Source: RUG12783 sp946409545 | GTDB lineage: Bacteria > Bacillota_I > Bacilli_A > RF39 > UBA660 | Direction of reading: 5' to 3' | Assembly (NCBI GenBank): GCA_946409545.1 | Contig: CAMJWT010000018.1 | Span: 1 to 35,816 of the forward strand | Length of the DNA: 35,816 bases | Shown: piece by piece, positions 1-6,929 of the stretch | Position numbering within the stretch: position 1 is the stretch's first letter | How the letters are laid out: the number at the start of each line of letters is the position of its first letter | The notes under the pieces: model-generated | What the model saw: only the letters and a program-made list of their open reading frames with translations | Databases searched by the model: none | What the model was told of the DNA's origin: nothing | Made by a program: the position numbers and the translations under genes

Positions 1-98
1 TGATAGCACTGGGGGTACACCTGTTCCCATCTCGAACACAGAAGTTAAGCCCAGTAACGCCAACAATAGCAATATTGCAAAGATAGGAAGTCGCTAAG
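1..98 (+). rRNA. rrf: 5S ribosomal RNA, 3' part
   Basis: The sequence contains the classic 5S core (CCCATCTCGAACACAGAAG and the following GTTAAGCCC) and the 3' closing TAGGAAGTCGC. The 5' end of the molecule lies outside the window. It is most likely the last gene of an rRNA operon reading into the window. The exact 3' end is estimated. Confidence 0.93.
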
Positions 99-114
99 AA
101 TTTTTTTATGTAAT

Positions 115-140
115 AAAATAGTTTTTAACTATTTTTTTAT
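115..140 (+). terminator. intrinsic terminator after 5S rRNA
   Basis: A 9-bp stem (115-123 with 127-135, AAAATAGTT/AACTATTTT) is followed by a T-tract. It sits about 17 nt after the 5S gene and would end the rRNA operon. Confidence 0.6.
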
Positions 141-173
141 TTGTAAAATAGACTATTTTTATACAAAAAGATA

Positions 174-202
174 TTGTTTATAATTCTTATTTTATATATA
201 AT
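174..202 (+). promoter_or_regulatory. sigma-A-like promoter for the t6A operon
   Basis: TTGTTT (174-179), 17-nt spacer, TATAAT (197-202). The predicted start near 209 would place the AGGAG ribosome site (209-213) at the very 5' end of the mRNA, a pattern repeated at several promoters in the window. A second TATAAT at 179-184 has no good -35. Confidence 0.45.
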
Positions 203-220
203 TTTTATAGGAGTTAAATA

Positions 221-673
221 ATGGATTACAAATATAATGTTTATGATGAAAGTGAAACAATTGAACTTGCTGAAAATATTGAATCAGAGCATTTTCCTAA
301 TATGGTTATATGCCTAAATGGAGACCTAGGTAGTGGTAAAACTATCTTTACTAAAGCCTTTGCAAAAGCTCTTGGAATTCATGAAAGTATTACAAGTCCA
401 ACATTTAATATAATTAAAGAATATACTGATGGTGAACTACCTCTATATCATATGGATGTATATAGATTAGATGGTGATATCAAAGAATTAAATATCGAAG
501 ATTATTTTGATAAAGGTGGAGTAACAATAATTGAATGGGCAGAGATGATTGCTGATTCATTACCAGAAGAAAGACTTGATATTGAAATTAGAATTACTGG
601 TGAGGATTCAAGAGTATTTATTCTTAAACCTCATGGTAGACGTTATGAAGAAATTTGTGAGGCTGTTCTATGA
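221..673 (+). CDS. tsaE: tRNA threonylcarbamoyladenosine biosynthesis ATPase TsaE
   Basis: This is a 150-aa P-loop ATPase of the TsaE family, which supports the TsaB-TsaD complex making N6-threonylcarbamoyl-adenosine at position 37 of ANN-decoding tRNAs. The Walker A motif GDLGSGKT is at residues 34-41. The ITSPTFNIIKEY block and the conserved IIEWAE segment are typical of the family. Length is normal. An AGGAG site 8 nt upstream supports the start. The stop overlaps the tsaB start (ATGA), so the two are translationally coupled. It is the first gene of a three-gene t6A operon; tsaC is not in the window. Confidence 0.95.
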   Translation: MDYKYNVYDESETIELAENIESEHFPNMVICLNGDLGSGKTIFTKAFAKALGIHESITSPTFNIIKEYTDGELPLYHMDVYRLDGDIKELNIEDYFDKGGVTIIEWAEMIADSLPEERLDIEIRITGEDSRVFILKPHGRRYEEICEAVL

Positions 674-1302
674 TGTGCTTTTATATAGATACTACTTCTA
701 ATTATCTATATACAGGTATCTCAAAGGATAACCTTCTTTTAATTGAAAGAAAGTTAAACTTTGCGCATGACTTATCAACTTTTGCTCTTGATGAAGTAAG
801 AAAGATGTTTTTGGACGCTAAAGTAGAACCTAATGATATTGATAAAATAATTGTTGTTAATGGACCTGGTTCATTTACAGGTATAAGAATAGGGGTTACT
901 ATCGCTAAATTATTTGCTTTTCTTCTTCATAAAGATATTACGACAGTATCTAGTTTGGAAGCGATGAATGTAAGTAATAAAGAGGATAAACTACATGTAC
1001 CTATCATTAATGCAAGACGTGGATATGTCTTTGGGGCAATATATGATAAAAATGAAGTAGTACTTCCTGAACAATATATAACAATCGAGAAGTTAAAATT
1101 AATTTTAATGGGTTTAAATAAAGAATATGTCTATATTTCAAATGATGTATTTAATGATTTAGAAACTGTTAAATATGATCCTGATATTTTAAAGATTATT
1201 AATACTTATAAAGATCGTGAAAGTATTAATCCTCATCAAGTTAACCCTACGTATCTTAAACTTACAGAAGCTGAAGAAAATAAGATGAAGGATAATTTAT
1301 GA
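670..1302 (+). CDS. tsaB: t6A complex dimerisation subunit TsaB
   Basis: TsaB is an inactive ASKHA-fold paralogue that dimerises with TsaD in the bacterial t6A complex. The NGPGSFTGIRIG motif is diagnostic, the N-terminus FYIDTTSNYL matches the usual start of the fold, and 210 aa is normal. It overlaps tsaE by 4 nt and its own stop overlaps the downstream start by 4 nt, so the operon is tightly coupled. Two ATGs lie back to back (670 and 673). I keep the first because it gives the ATGA overlap, but the second is possible. Confidence 0.93.
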   Translation: MMCFYIDTTSNYLYTGISKDNLLLIERKLNFAHDLSTFALDEVRKMFLDAKVEPNDIDKIIVVNGPGSFTGIRIGVTIAKLFAFLLHKDITTVSSLEAMNVSNKEDKLHVPIINARRGYVFGAIYDKNEVVLPEQYITIEKLKLILMGLNKEYVYISNDVFNDLETVKYDPDILKIINTYKDRESINPHQVNPTYLKLTEAEENKMKDNL

Positions 1303-2717
1303 TAGTTGATATAAAAGATATTAAAAAGAGGTATAGTGAGTTAGAAAGTCTATTCCCTAATGTTTTTACTATTGGGGGAATAGAAAGTGATTTAGAAAAT
1401 AATCCTTTTAGTCATTATTTAGTTTATATGAAGAATGATTCAATAATAGGTTTTATAAACTATTATGATATCTATGATCGTATGGAAATCGCTAATTTTA
1501 ATGTTTTAGATGATTATCAAAATGAAGGTATTGGTAATATTTTATTAAAACGTGTTATTGAACTATCAAAAGGTAAAGAAAATATCACTCTTGAAGTAAG
1601 ATGTGATAATGTAAAAGCAATTCGTTTATATGAAAAATATGGCTTTATAAAGAAAGCCGTTAGAAAGAACTATTATAATGGCGTAGATGGATTACTAATG
1701 GAGATGAGACTTATGAAAGATGTATATGTACTAGGTATTGAAAGTAGTTGTGATGAAACTAGTTTTTCCATTGTTAAAAATGGTGTAGAAGAGATTGCAA
1801 CAGTTATATCTAGTCAAATTGATATTCATAAAGATTATGGTGGTGTAGTTCCTGAAATAGCAAGTCGAGCTCATGTTAAAAATATTACTTTTGTTATTGA
1901 AGAATTACTTGAAAAATCCAAAATGACTATGGATGAAATAGATATGGTAGCGGTTGCTAATGGACCAGGTTTAATAGGAAGTCTATTAGTTGGATTAGAA
2001 GCTGCTAAAACCATTGCGTGGTTATATAATAAGCCATTAATACCTGTTCATCATATAGCAGGTCATATATACGCAAATAACTTAGTTAAGAGATTAGAAT
2101 TTCCTCTTATCTGTTTAGTTATAAGTGGTGGCCATACTGAACTTGTTTATATGGATAAAGATTATTCATTTAAGAAGCTTGGAGGCACTTTAGATGACGC
2201 TGTTGGTGAATGTTTTGATAAAGTAGGTAAAGTAATGGGTGTTGAGTATCCAGCAGGGCCTAAAATTGATAAAATGGCTAAAATAGGTAGTCATACATAT
2301 GATTTACCACTTCCATTAAATGATGATAGCTATAATTTTAGTTTTAGTGGATTAAAGAGTGCGGTTATTAATCTTGTTCATAATGAAGAACAAAGAGGTA
2401 ATGAAATAAATAAAGAAGATTTAGCTACTTCTTTCCAAGAAACAGTAGTTGAGATTCTTGCTAAGAAAACCGTTCATGCAATTGTTAATTATGATGTTAA
2501 GAATTTAATACTTGCTGGTGGTGTATCAGCAAACTCAGGTATTCGTGATCGTATGAAAGAGATATCAGAAGCTCGTGGTATTAATTTTACTTGTCCAGAA
2601 ATAAAATATTGTACTGATAATGCCGCTATGGTAGCAGCAGCAGGATATTATGCATACCTTGATGGAAGACGAGCTGATTTCACTTTAAATGCTAAGAGTA
2701 GCATGGAGTTAGAATAG
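1299..2717 (+). CDS. tsaD: RimI-TsaD fusion: N-acetyltransferase plus t6A transferase
   Basis: This 472-aa protein joins two enzymes usually encoded separately. Residues 1 to about 138 are a GNAT domain of RimI type (acetylates the N-terminus of ribosomal protein S18 in model species), with the acetyl-CoA loop QNEGIG and the end motif AIRLYEKYGF. Residues about 142-472 are a full TsaD, the catalytic t6A transferase. It shows GIESSCDETS, the metal-binding HHIAGH, SGGHTEL, DDAVGECFDKVGK, FSFSGLK, GGVSANSG and CTDNAAMVA. There is an internal ATG at 1713, in frame at the domain junction, with GGAG 9 nt upstream, so free TsaD could also be made. It overlaps tsaB by 4 nt. Confidence 0.93.
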   Translation: MIVDIKDIKKRYSELESLFPNVFTIGGIESDLENNPFSHYLVYMKNDSIIGFINYYDIYDRMEIANFNVLDDYQNEGIGNILLKRVIELSKGKENITLEVRCDNVKAIRLYEKYGFIKKAVRKNYYNGVDGLLMEMRLMKDVYVLGIESSCDETSFSIVKNGVEEIATVISSQIDIHKDYGGVVPEIASRAHVKNITFVIEELLEKSKMTMDEIDMVAVANGPGLIGSLLVGLEAAKTIAWLYNKPLIPVHHIAGHIYANNLVKRLEFPLICLVISGGHTELVYMDKDYSFKKLGGTLDDAVGECFDKVGKVMGVEYPAGPKIDKMAKIGSHTYDLPLPLNDDSYNFSFSGLKSAVINLVHNEEQRGNEINKEDLATSFQETVVEILAKKTVHAIVNYDVKNLILAGGVSANSGIRDRMKEISEARGINFTCPEIKYCTDNAAMVAAAGYYAYLDGRRADFTLNAKSSMELE

Positions 2718-2725
2718 GATATTTC

Positions 2726-2754
2726 TTGATTTTTCAACGAAAATATGATATAAT
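2726..2754 (+). promoter_or_regulatory. promoter of the Mn riboswitch transcript
   Basis: TTGATT (2726-2731), exactly 17 nt, then TATAAT (2749-2754). Predicted start is near 2761, just before the riboswitch core. Confidence 0.65.
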
Positions 2755-2761
2755 ATATGAT

Positions 2762-2876
2762 TGTAAAGAGGGAGTAGTTCCTAGGTTCTATATCGTCAAC
2801 ACGATGATTCCGGTATAGAAGTACATAAGTATTGAACGAGACTTTTGCCAAGTGCATAAGTCTCTTTTTTGATGCT
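2762..2876 (+). ncRNA. yybP-ykoY manganese riboswitch
   Basis: The stretch carries the hallmarks of the yybP-ykoY class: the 5' AAAGAGGGAGTAG, the GTCAACACGATGATTCCGG arm, and the 3' conserved GAACGAGACTTTTGCC. In this family Mn2+ binding joins the two arms and switches expression on. Here the 3' conserved strand also forms one side of a terminator (see next entry), so a transcriptional ON switch is likely. The controlled gene is a 58-aa membrane peptide rather than the usual MntP, TerC or P-type ATPase. Identification is by eye. Confidence 0.85.
2838..2870 (+). terminator. riboswitch expression-platform terminator
   Basis: GAGACTT (2838-2844) pairs with AAGTCTC (2858-2864), followed by six U. 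The 5' strand is part of the conserved riboswitch core, so ligand-bound folding and the terminator are mutually exclusive. Confidence 0.8.
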
Positions 2877-2902
2877 TATGAAATAAAAAGGGGGGGATAG
2901 AA

Positions 2903-3079
2903 ATGAAAGTAAGAGAAATTACTAAGAAAGCAGCTACTTTATTCTTAACAACTGGATTAGTTGCTTCACCTGCTATTGCAAATGCAAGTTCTGGCGCAGC
3001 TGTTGGTGGAGTTGTTGTTGTTCCTGCATTAGCTTTATTACTACTTGCTATAGCTTATGACCATGAACATAGACGTTAA
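2903..3079 (+). CDS. 58-aa membrane peptide under the Mn riboswitch
   Basis: A short gene begins 33 nt after the riboswitch terminator, with a strong G-rich ribosome site (GGGGGGA at 2891-2897). The peptide has a basic N-terminus (MKVREITKK), a hydrophobic signal-like stretch ending in ASPAIANAS, then a second hydrophobic helix (about residues 33-51, VGGVVVVPALALLLLAIA), and a charged tail YDHEHRR with two His and acidic groups. It could be cleaved after ANA to leave a single-span peptide, or keep two helices. I do not recognise a family. Control by Mn2+ suggests a role in Mn export, sensing or modulating a transporter, comparable in principle to small Mn-regulated proteins elsewhere. That is inference. 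Confidence 0.7.
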   Translation: MKVREITKKAATLFLTTGLVASPAIANASSGAAVGGVVVVPALALLLLAIAYDHEHRR

Positions 3080-3086
3080 TAAGTAG

Positions 3087-3115
3087 TTGTCAAAATTATC
3101 ATCTTATGTTATTAT
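3087..3115 (+). promoter_or_regulatory. promoter upstream of the uraA leader
   Basis: TTGTCA (3087-3092), 17 nt, TATTAT (3110-3115). The predicted start near 3122 falls directly at the ribosome site AGGTGAT of the following tiny ORF. Confidence 0.6.
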
Positions 3116-3131
3116 TAAAAAGGTGATTAAA

Positions 3132-3212
3132 ATGATGTCAATTAAGGTGAACAAAAATTTATTATTAAATAGTTGTTTTTCCCGTTGTCATCATTTTTTA
3201 TTATTTAATTAA
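3132..3212 (+). CDS. putative 26-aa leader peptide upstream of uracil permease
   Basis: A 26-codon ORF with a near-perfect ribosome site (AGGTGAT 3121-3127, 4 nt before ATG) lies between a good promoter and an intrinsic terminator that precedes uraA. Its second half contains a Cys/His-rich stretch (SCFSRCHH). Layout suggests a leader peptide of an attenuator, but the link between translation and terminator is not proven. It could also be a stand-alone micropeptide or a chance ORF. Confidence 0.35.
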   Translation: MMSIKVNKNLLLNSCFSRCHHFLLFN

Positions 3213-3249
3213 ACATCAATAATATTTTTCATTATTGGTGTTTTATTTT
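3211..3249 (+). terminator. terminator / possible attenuator before uraA
   Basis: ACATCAATAAT (3213-3223) pairs with ATTATTGGTGT (3231-3241, one G-U), followed by TTTTATTTT. The segment TATTATT (3199-3205), inside the leader ORF, can instead pair with AATAATA (3218-3224), a possible antiterminator. The uraA ribosome site and ATG follow about 30 nt later. Confidence 0.65.
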
Positions 3250-3285
3250 GTAATAAAACCAATTGTTTTTAGTGAAGGAGGATCT

Positions 3286-4797
3286 ATGAAGAAAAACAAT
3301 TCAAAAGTTTCTAAAACTGAAGAAAAGAAAGTATCAGTTAAAGAAACAAAAGAAGAGAAGTATCTATTATATGATACCAATGAGAAACCACCTATTGGTA
3401 AATGGATATTTCTAGCAATTCAACACGTATTTGCAATGTTTGGAGCAACAATACTTGTTCCTATCTTAGTTAACGCTGCAGCTGGAGCTGAAGTATTAAC
3501 AATTCCGGTAGCACTTGTAGCTAGTGGTATTGGTACATTAATTTATATTTTATGTACTAAAGGTAAATCTCCAGTATACTTGGGTAGTTCATTTGCTTTT
3601 ATAACCCCTATAGCAGTTGCTTACATGAAGGGTGGTAGCAGTGGTTTTGTTACTGGTATTGTTGGTGTAGGTATTATATATATTATATTTGCCTTACTAA
3701 TTAAATTATTTGGAAAGAAATGGATTGATAAATTATTACCAACAATTGTTATTGGTCCAATGATTATGATTATCGGTTTAGGACTTGCTCCAAGTGCCGT
3801 AAGTCAAGTAGGTTTAACTTCAAATTCTATGGGTGCAACTGAAACACTTGTTTGTAAAGAAGGATACATTCTTGAAGTTGATAAGTGTGTTCAAGAAAAA
3901 GACGTTGTTGATCCTGAAGTAACATATAGTTGTCCTGAAGGATTCCATTTAAATGATAAAACATGTAATAGTGATTTCCCTTGGAAAAATGTATTAGTTG
4001 CTGCTGTTGCTTTCTTAGTAACAGGTATTGTTGCAATCGCTGGTAAGGGATTTGCAAAGATTATTCCATTCTTAATTGGTATTGTATCTGGTTATATTAT
4101 GGCAGTAATCTTAGGAATGGTTGATTTCACTCCAGTAAAAGAAGCAGGATTCTTCTCATTACCTAAATTCTTATTAATGGGTAAAGATTATACATTCAGT
4201 TTATCTGGATTATTAACAATTGCTCCAATTGCTTTAGTTACAATTGCTGAACATATTGGTGATCATATGGCTTTATCAACAATTATTCGTAAAGACTTAT
4301 TAAAGAAACCAGGTTTAGAAAGAACATTACTTGGTGATGGTCTTGCTACTGCTGTTGCTGGTTTAATTGGTGGACCTGCTAATACTACATATGGAGAAAA
4401 TACGTCTGTTGTAGGTATGACAAAAGTTGGTTCTGTTTGGGTAATTGGTCTTGCTGCTATTATTGCTATCTGTATGGGATTCTTAGGAAAATTAACTGCT
4501 TTAATTTCAACTATCCCAGGAGCTGTACTTGGTGGTGTATCATTACTACTTTATGGATTTATCGCGGTAAATGGTCTTCGTGCTTTAGTAGATAACAGAG
4601 TAGACTTTGGTAATACAAGAAATGTTATTATTGCTTCAACAATGCTTGTTTTAGGCTTAGGTGGAGCTGTTGTATCATTCACTTTAGGAAACGCTAGTGT
4701 TGCCTTCACAGGTATGAGTTTAGCTGCTATTATTGGTATTATTCTAAATCTTGTTTTACCAGGAAAAAACATCCCTGTTTATAAAGAAGATAAGTAA
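3286..4797 (+). CDS. uraA: uracil permease (NCS2/UraA family) with a Cys-rich loop insert
   Basis: This is a 503-aa polytopic nucleobase:cation symporter. GKWIFLAIQHVFAMFGATILVP, split over the first helix, is the family start, followed by the signature motifs TIAEHIGDH and GGPANTTYGEN, which favour uracil over xanthine. I start at 3286 because GGAGG lies 5 nt upstream; the frame stays open back to 3235. The first 40 residues are Lys/Glu-rich and cytoplasmic. Unusual is an insert after about the fifth helix with two 12-residue units, C190-C201 and C216-C227, each C-x-E-G-aromatic-x-L-x4-C, probably two disulfide loops outside the cell. A promoter, tiny ORF and terminator precede the gene, suggesting attenuation. 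Confidence 0.93.
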   Translation: MKKNNSKVSKTEEKKVSVKETKEEKYLLYDTNEKPPIGKWIFLAIQHVFAMFGATILVPILVNAAAGAEVLTIPVALVASGIGTLIYILCTKGKSPVYLGSSFAFITPIAVAYMKGGSSGFVTGIVGVGIIYIIFALLIKLFGKKWIDKLLPTIVIGPMIMIIGLGLAPSAVSQVGLTSNSMGATETLVCKEGYILEVDKCVQEKDVVDPEVTYSCPEGFHLNDKTCNSDFPWKNVLVAAVAFLVTGIVAIAGKGFAKIIPFLIGIVSGYIMAVILGMVDFTPVKEAGFFSLPKFLLMGKDYTFSLSGLLTIAPIALVTIAEHIGDHMALSTIIRKDLLKKPGLERTLLGDGLATAVAGLIGGPANTTYGENTSVVGMTKVGSVWVIGLAAIIAICMGFLGKLTALISTIPGAVLGGVSLLLYGFIAVNGLRALVDNRVDFGNTRNVIIASTMLVLGLGGAVVSFTLGNASVAFTGMSLAAIIGIILNLVLPGKNIPVYKEDK

Positions 4798-4822
4798 AAA
4801 ATAAATAAAAAAAAATTATAAT

Positions 4823-4861
4823 AAAAAAGAAGTGTTAAAAGTTGTTACACTTCTTTTTTTT
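4823..4861 (+). terminator. intrinsic terminator after uraA
   Basis: GAAGTGT (4829-4835) and ACACTTC (4847-4853), extended by A-tract/T-tract pairing, followed by eight T. Confidence 0.85.
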
Positions 4862-4902
4862 AATTTTTTAATATGATACACTTTAATAGTAGAGGGTAAG
4901 AG

Positions 4903-5667
4903 ATGAATGATACTGTTAATAAATTAAAAAAATTATTACAAAAATTTGTCGCTTTATTTGTTAAAGAATATGGTAAGTTCTTAGATCGTGAACAACTAGA
5001 AACTTTAAGAAATATTGATTATGAAAGTATTATTCATATTAGTAAATACGATTATCCTTTAGGTGTTGTTAATCTTAATCAAATTTATTTTACTGATCAA
5101 GTTGATGGTTTAATTGATACTATGAAAACGATGGAAGAATATGGTCATTATAATACTTTTCTAAATAATAAGACTTTTACTTCTTATTTAAAGTATTGTC
5201 GTGATAATGGTTATGATACATATACTTTTTATGCTGATCAATTAATGTATTTAGTATTTGATTTAGTTGTTAAAAATAAATCTTTTTTAAATAAAGGTTT
5301 TATTAATTTAGAAATAAGAACACTTAGTAGAAAGTATCATATTCAAATGCCTAATCTTTATAGTAGAGAAGAACGTATTGCTGGTAAAATACTTAAAGTG
5401 TTAGGAAGAGAACATATTTTAAATATCTTATTTAAATCTAATGTTGATGCTTATAAATACCTTTGTGACAATGTTGGTTTCCGTTATGGTGAAATGATTA
5501 ATATGGTTACTGATTTAGTTGATGGTAGTAGTGAAATATTAAGAAATAAAGATTATAAAGGCTTTAAAGGATTCATTAATTATGCAAAAGATTATGATGG
5601 CATAGAGTATGGAGATGCCTATAATTATCTACTTGATTTTTATGCAGAAAATAACTTTGGTTTATAA
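4903..5667 (+). CDS. uncharacterised 254-aa cytoplasmic protein
   Basis: I do not recognise a family. The protein is soluble, rich in Tyr, Asn, Asp and Leu, probably mostly helical, with no signal peptide or membrane span. A short amphipathic N-terminus (NKLKKLLQKFVALFVKEYGKF) precedes the body, split here by eye only. Local features are SREERIAGKILKVLGREH near residue 160-180 and a Tyr/Asp-rich end. Codon use is like its neighbours. AGAGGG lies 9 nt upstream of the ATG. It stands alone between a terminator upstream and the promoter at 5685 downstream. Confidence 0.75.
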   Translation: MNDTVNKLKKLLQKFVALFVKEYGKFLDREQLETLRNIDYESIIHISKYDYPLGVVNLNQIYFTDQVDGLIDTMKTMEEYGHYNTFLNNKTFTSYLKYCRDNGYDTYTFYADQLMYLVFDLVVKNKSFLNKGFINLEIRTLSRKYHIQMPNLYSREERIAGKILKVLGREHILNILFKSNVDAYKYLCDNVGFRYGEMINMVTDLVDGSSEILRNKDYKGFKGFINYAKDYDGIEYGDAYNYLLDFYAENNFGL

Positions 5668-5684
5668 AGTTATTTTTTTTATAT

Positions 5685-5713
5685 TTGACAAAACAAAAAT
5701 ATTTTGTTAATAT
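5685..5713 (+). promoter_or_regulatory. consensus promoter of the His-leader transcript
   Basis: Perfect TTGACA (5685-5690), 17 nt, TAATAT (5708-5713). Predicted start near 5720, a few nt before the GAGGAG site of the leader ORF. Confidence 0.75.
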
Positions 5714-5735
5714 TCTAGGCAAGAGGAGAGATATT

Positions 5736-5801
5736 ATGAAAAAGATTTTCATTAATAGAGAACATCATCATAATTTCTTGCGCTTGTCTTATCGGCATTA
5801 A
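5736..5801 (+). CDS. 21-aa leader peptide with three consecutive His codons
   Basis: A 21-codon ORF starts 8 nt after GAGGAG and follows a consensus promoter. Codons 10-12 are CAT CAT CAT (5763-5771) and the last sense codon is also CAT; codons 16 and 20 are CGC and CGG, arginine codons rarely used in this window. The 3' half (TTG CGC TTG TCT TAT CGG) forms one side of RNA hairpin 1:2. Runs of a regulatory amino acid just before overlapping hairpins are the known logic of ribosome-mediated attenuators (hisL, trpL). The amino acid sensed would be histidine. No biochemical evidence is available. Confidence 0.6.
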   Translation: MKKIFINREHHHNFLRLSYRH

Positions 5802-5895
5802 AGAAAAAATACCGACAACAAGTGCTTTTTGTGATGCTTGTTGTCTATATAATAAAGTACATTAACTATATAGATAACGTCTATATAGTTTTTTT
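5780..5895 (+). promoter_or_regulatory. alternative-hairpin attenuator-like leader RNA
   Basis: Segment 1 (5780-5795) pairs with segment 2 (5812-5825). Part of segment 2 (ACAACAAG 5815-5822) instead pairs perfectly with segment 3 (CTTGTTGT 5837-5844). CTATATA (5845-5851) pairs with TATATAG (5867-5873), competing with the terminator stem AACTATATAG/CTATATAGTT (5864-5873 with 5881-5890). These mutually exclusive stems are the normal architecture of an attenuator. Confidence 0.6.
5864..5895 (+). terminator. terminator of the His-leader RNA
   Basis: Perfect 10-bp stem (5864-5873 with 5881-5890), 7-nt loop ATAACGT, then seven T. It ends the leader transcript unless an antiterminator forms. Confidence 0.85.
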
Positions 5896-5917
5896 GTTAT
5901 AAAAATTATTTATATTA

Positions 5918-5964
5918 ACTATAAAATTCTTGTATTGGATTTATTTTCAAGCCTCTTTTATATT
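5918..5964 (+). promoter_or_regulatory. second promoter with a conserved upstream element
   Basis: TTGGAT (5935-5940), 18 nt, TATATT (5959-5964). It is preceded by ACTATAAA-T--T-GTA. The whole block ACTATAAAATTCTTGTATTGG closely matches the block at 10869-10889 before the GNAT gene, followed there too by GATTTATTT and by TGTGAAAG at the predicted start. This suggests a shared regulator or promoter type. It would let the operon be transcribed without passing the attenuator. Confidence 0.5.
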
Positions 5965-6005
5965 AAAGATGTGAAAGGGAGAAATTCACAATAAGGGAGG
6001 ATTTT

Positions 6006-6929
6006 ATGGAAGAGATTAAAAAAGGAGTTGTATTTAGTAACGATATTAATTTAATACTAAATGGTAAAAATTCATTAAATTATAAATACAATGAAAAAGG
6101 AATTATTGTTCCTACAGATAGTTTTATTAGAGATTTAAGAGATGACTTTAAAAAGATTAGTAAAAGAACATATGGTGATGATGTTGTAATTATTGATGAA
6201 TATGCAATGAGTTACTACATGAATATGTTTCTTGATAAGTTTAAAGAAAAATATCCAATAGTATCAATGGATGATATTTATGTAACATGTGATAACAAAA
6301 GAGTATTTAGTCTTGATTGTACACGTATGTCTGGAAGTAAAGATATGGTACCAAGATCTAATCCGCTTGATAAAGATGGTGTTAGAAAACAAATTGAAAC
6401 ATTAGCAGAAATTTTTAAAAGCCAAAATGAAAAAGAAATTATGCTTTTAGATGATGTTATCTTTTCTGGAAGTGTTATTGAATATATTTCCAAAATCTTT
6501 AAAGAGAATGGAATTGATGTAGTTGGTGCAATCGCTGCTATATCATCAATTGATGGATATACAATGTTTAATGGCTTAAAAGAAAAAGTTAATTGTGGTT
6601 ATTTAATGGAAAAAGATGTTCTTGATGAAATATGTGAACGTGATTTCTATTATGGAATAGCTCAATCAGGAATGGCAAGACTTGTTGATGGTAAGGTTTA
6701 TAAAGCTCCATATTTTATGCCATTTGGTGATCCTGTTGCTCGTGCATCAGTACCTCTTGATCGAAAAGAATATTTTTCCACAATGTGTGTTAATTTATCA
6801 CTTGATTTATGGGAAGAAATTGAAAGATTATCAAAAAGAGAAATAATGAATAATGAATTACCTGAAAGAATACTAAATACAGACTATAATGAAGGAGTTG
6901 TAAAAACTCTAAGAAAGGTTTTAAAATGA
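6006..6929 (+). CDS. phosphoribosyltransferase-like protein
   Basis: This 307-aa protein contains a type I PRTase-style PRPP loop, IMLLDDVIFSG, at residues 145-155, preceded by hydrophobic strands and followed by a Rossmann-like VVGAIAAISS. PRTases move ribose-5-phosphate from PRPP to a base. Other blocks that look conserved are RMSGSKDMVPRSNPLDKDG, ICERDFYYGIAQSG and KAPYFMPFGDPVARAS; the substrate is unknown. GGGAGG precedes the ATG. The last 4 nt overlap the next gene. Position, first in a four-gene cluster with LOG-like, PfkB and HAD genes, points to metabolism of a nucleobase/nucleotide-like compound. The catalytic assignment is moderate. Confidence 0.75.
   Translation: MEEIKKGVVFSNDINLILNGKNSLNYKYNEKGIIVPTDSFIRDLRDDFKKISKRTYGDDVVIIDEYAMSYYMNMFLDKFKEKYPIVSMDDIYVTCDNKRVFSLDCTRMSGSKDMVPRSNPLDKDGVRKQIETLAEIFKSQNEKEIMLLDDVIFSGSVIEYISKIFKENGIDVVGAIAAISSIDGYTMFNGLKEKVNCGYLMEKDVLDEICERDFYYGIAQSGMARLVDGKVYKAPYFMPFGDPVARASVPLDRKEYFSTMCVNLSLDLWEEIERLSKREIMNNELPERILNTDYNEGVVKTLRKVLK

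Noticed and set aside
2648..2857. Minus-strand open frame of 69 codons across the tsaD end and the riboswitch
   Set aside because: It lies opposite the tsaD coding end and the conserved riboswitch core, with no ribosome site.
3827..4057. Minus-strand open frame inside uraA
   Set aside because: Antisense to well-conserved transporter sequence; Gln-rich low-complexity product from mirrored codons.
5685..5895. T-box riboswitch before the PRTase operon
   Set aside because: No GGGTGG-ACCGCG T-box sequence and no specifier loop visible; a translated leader fits better.
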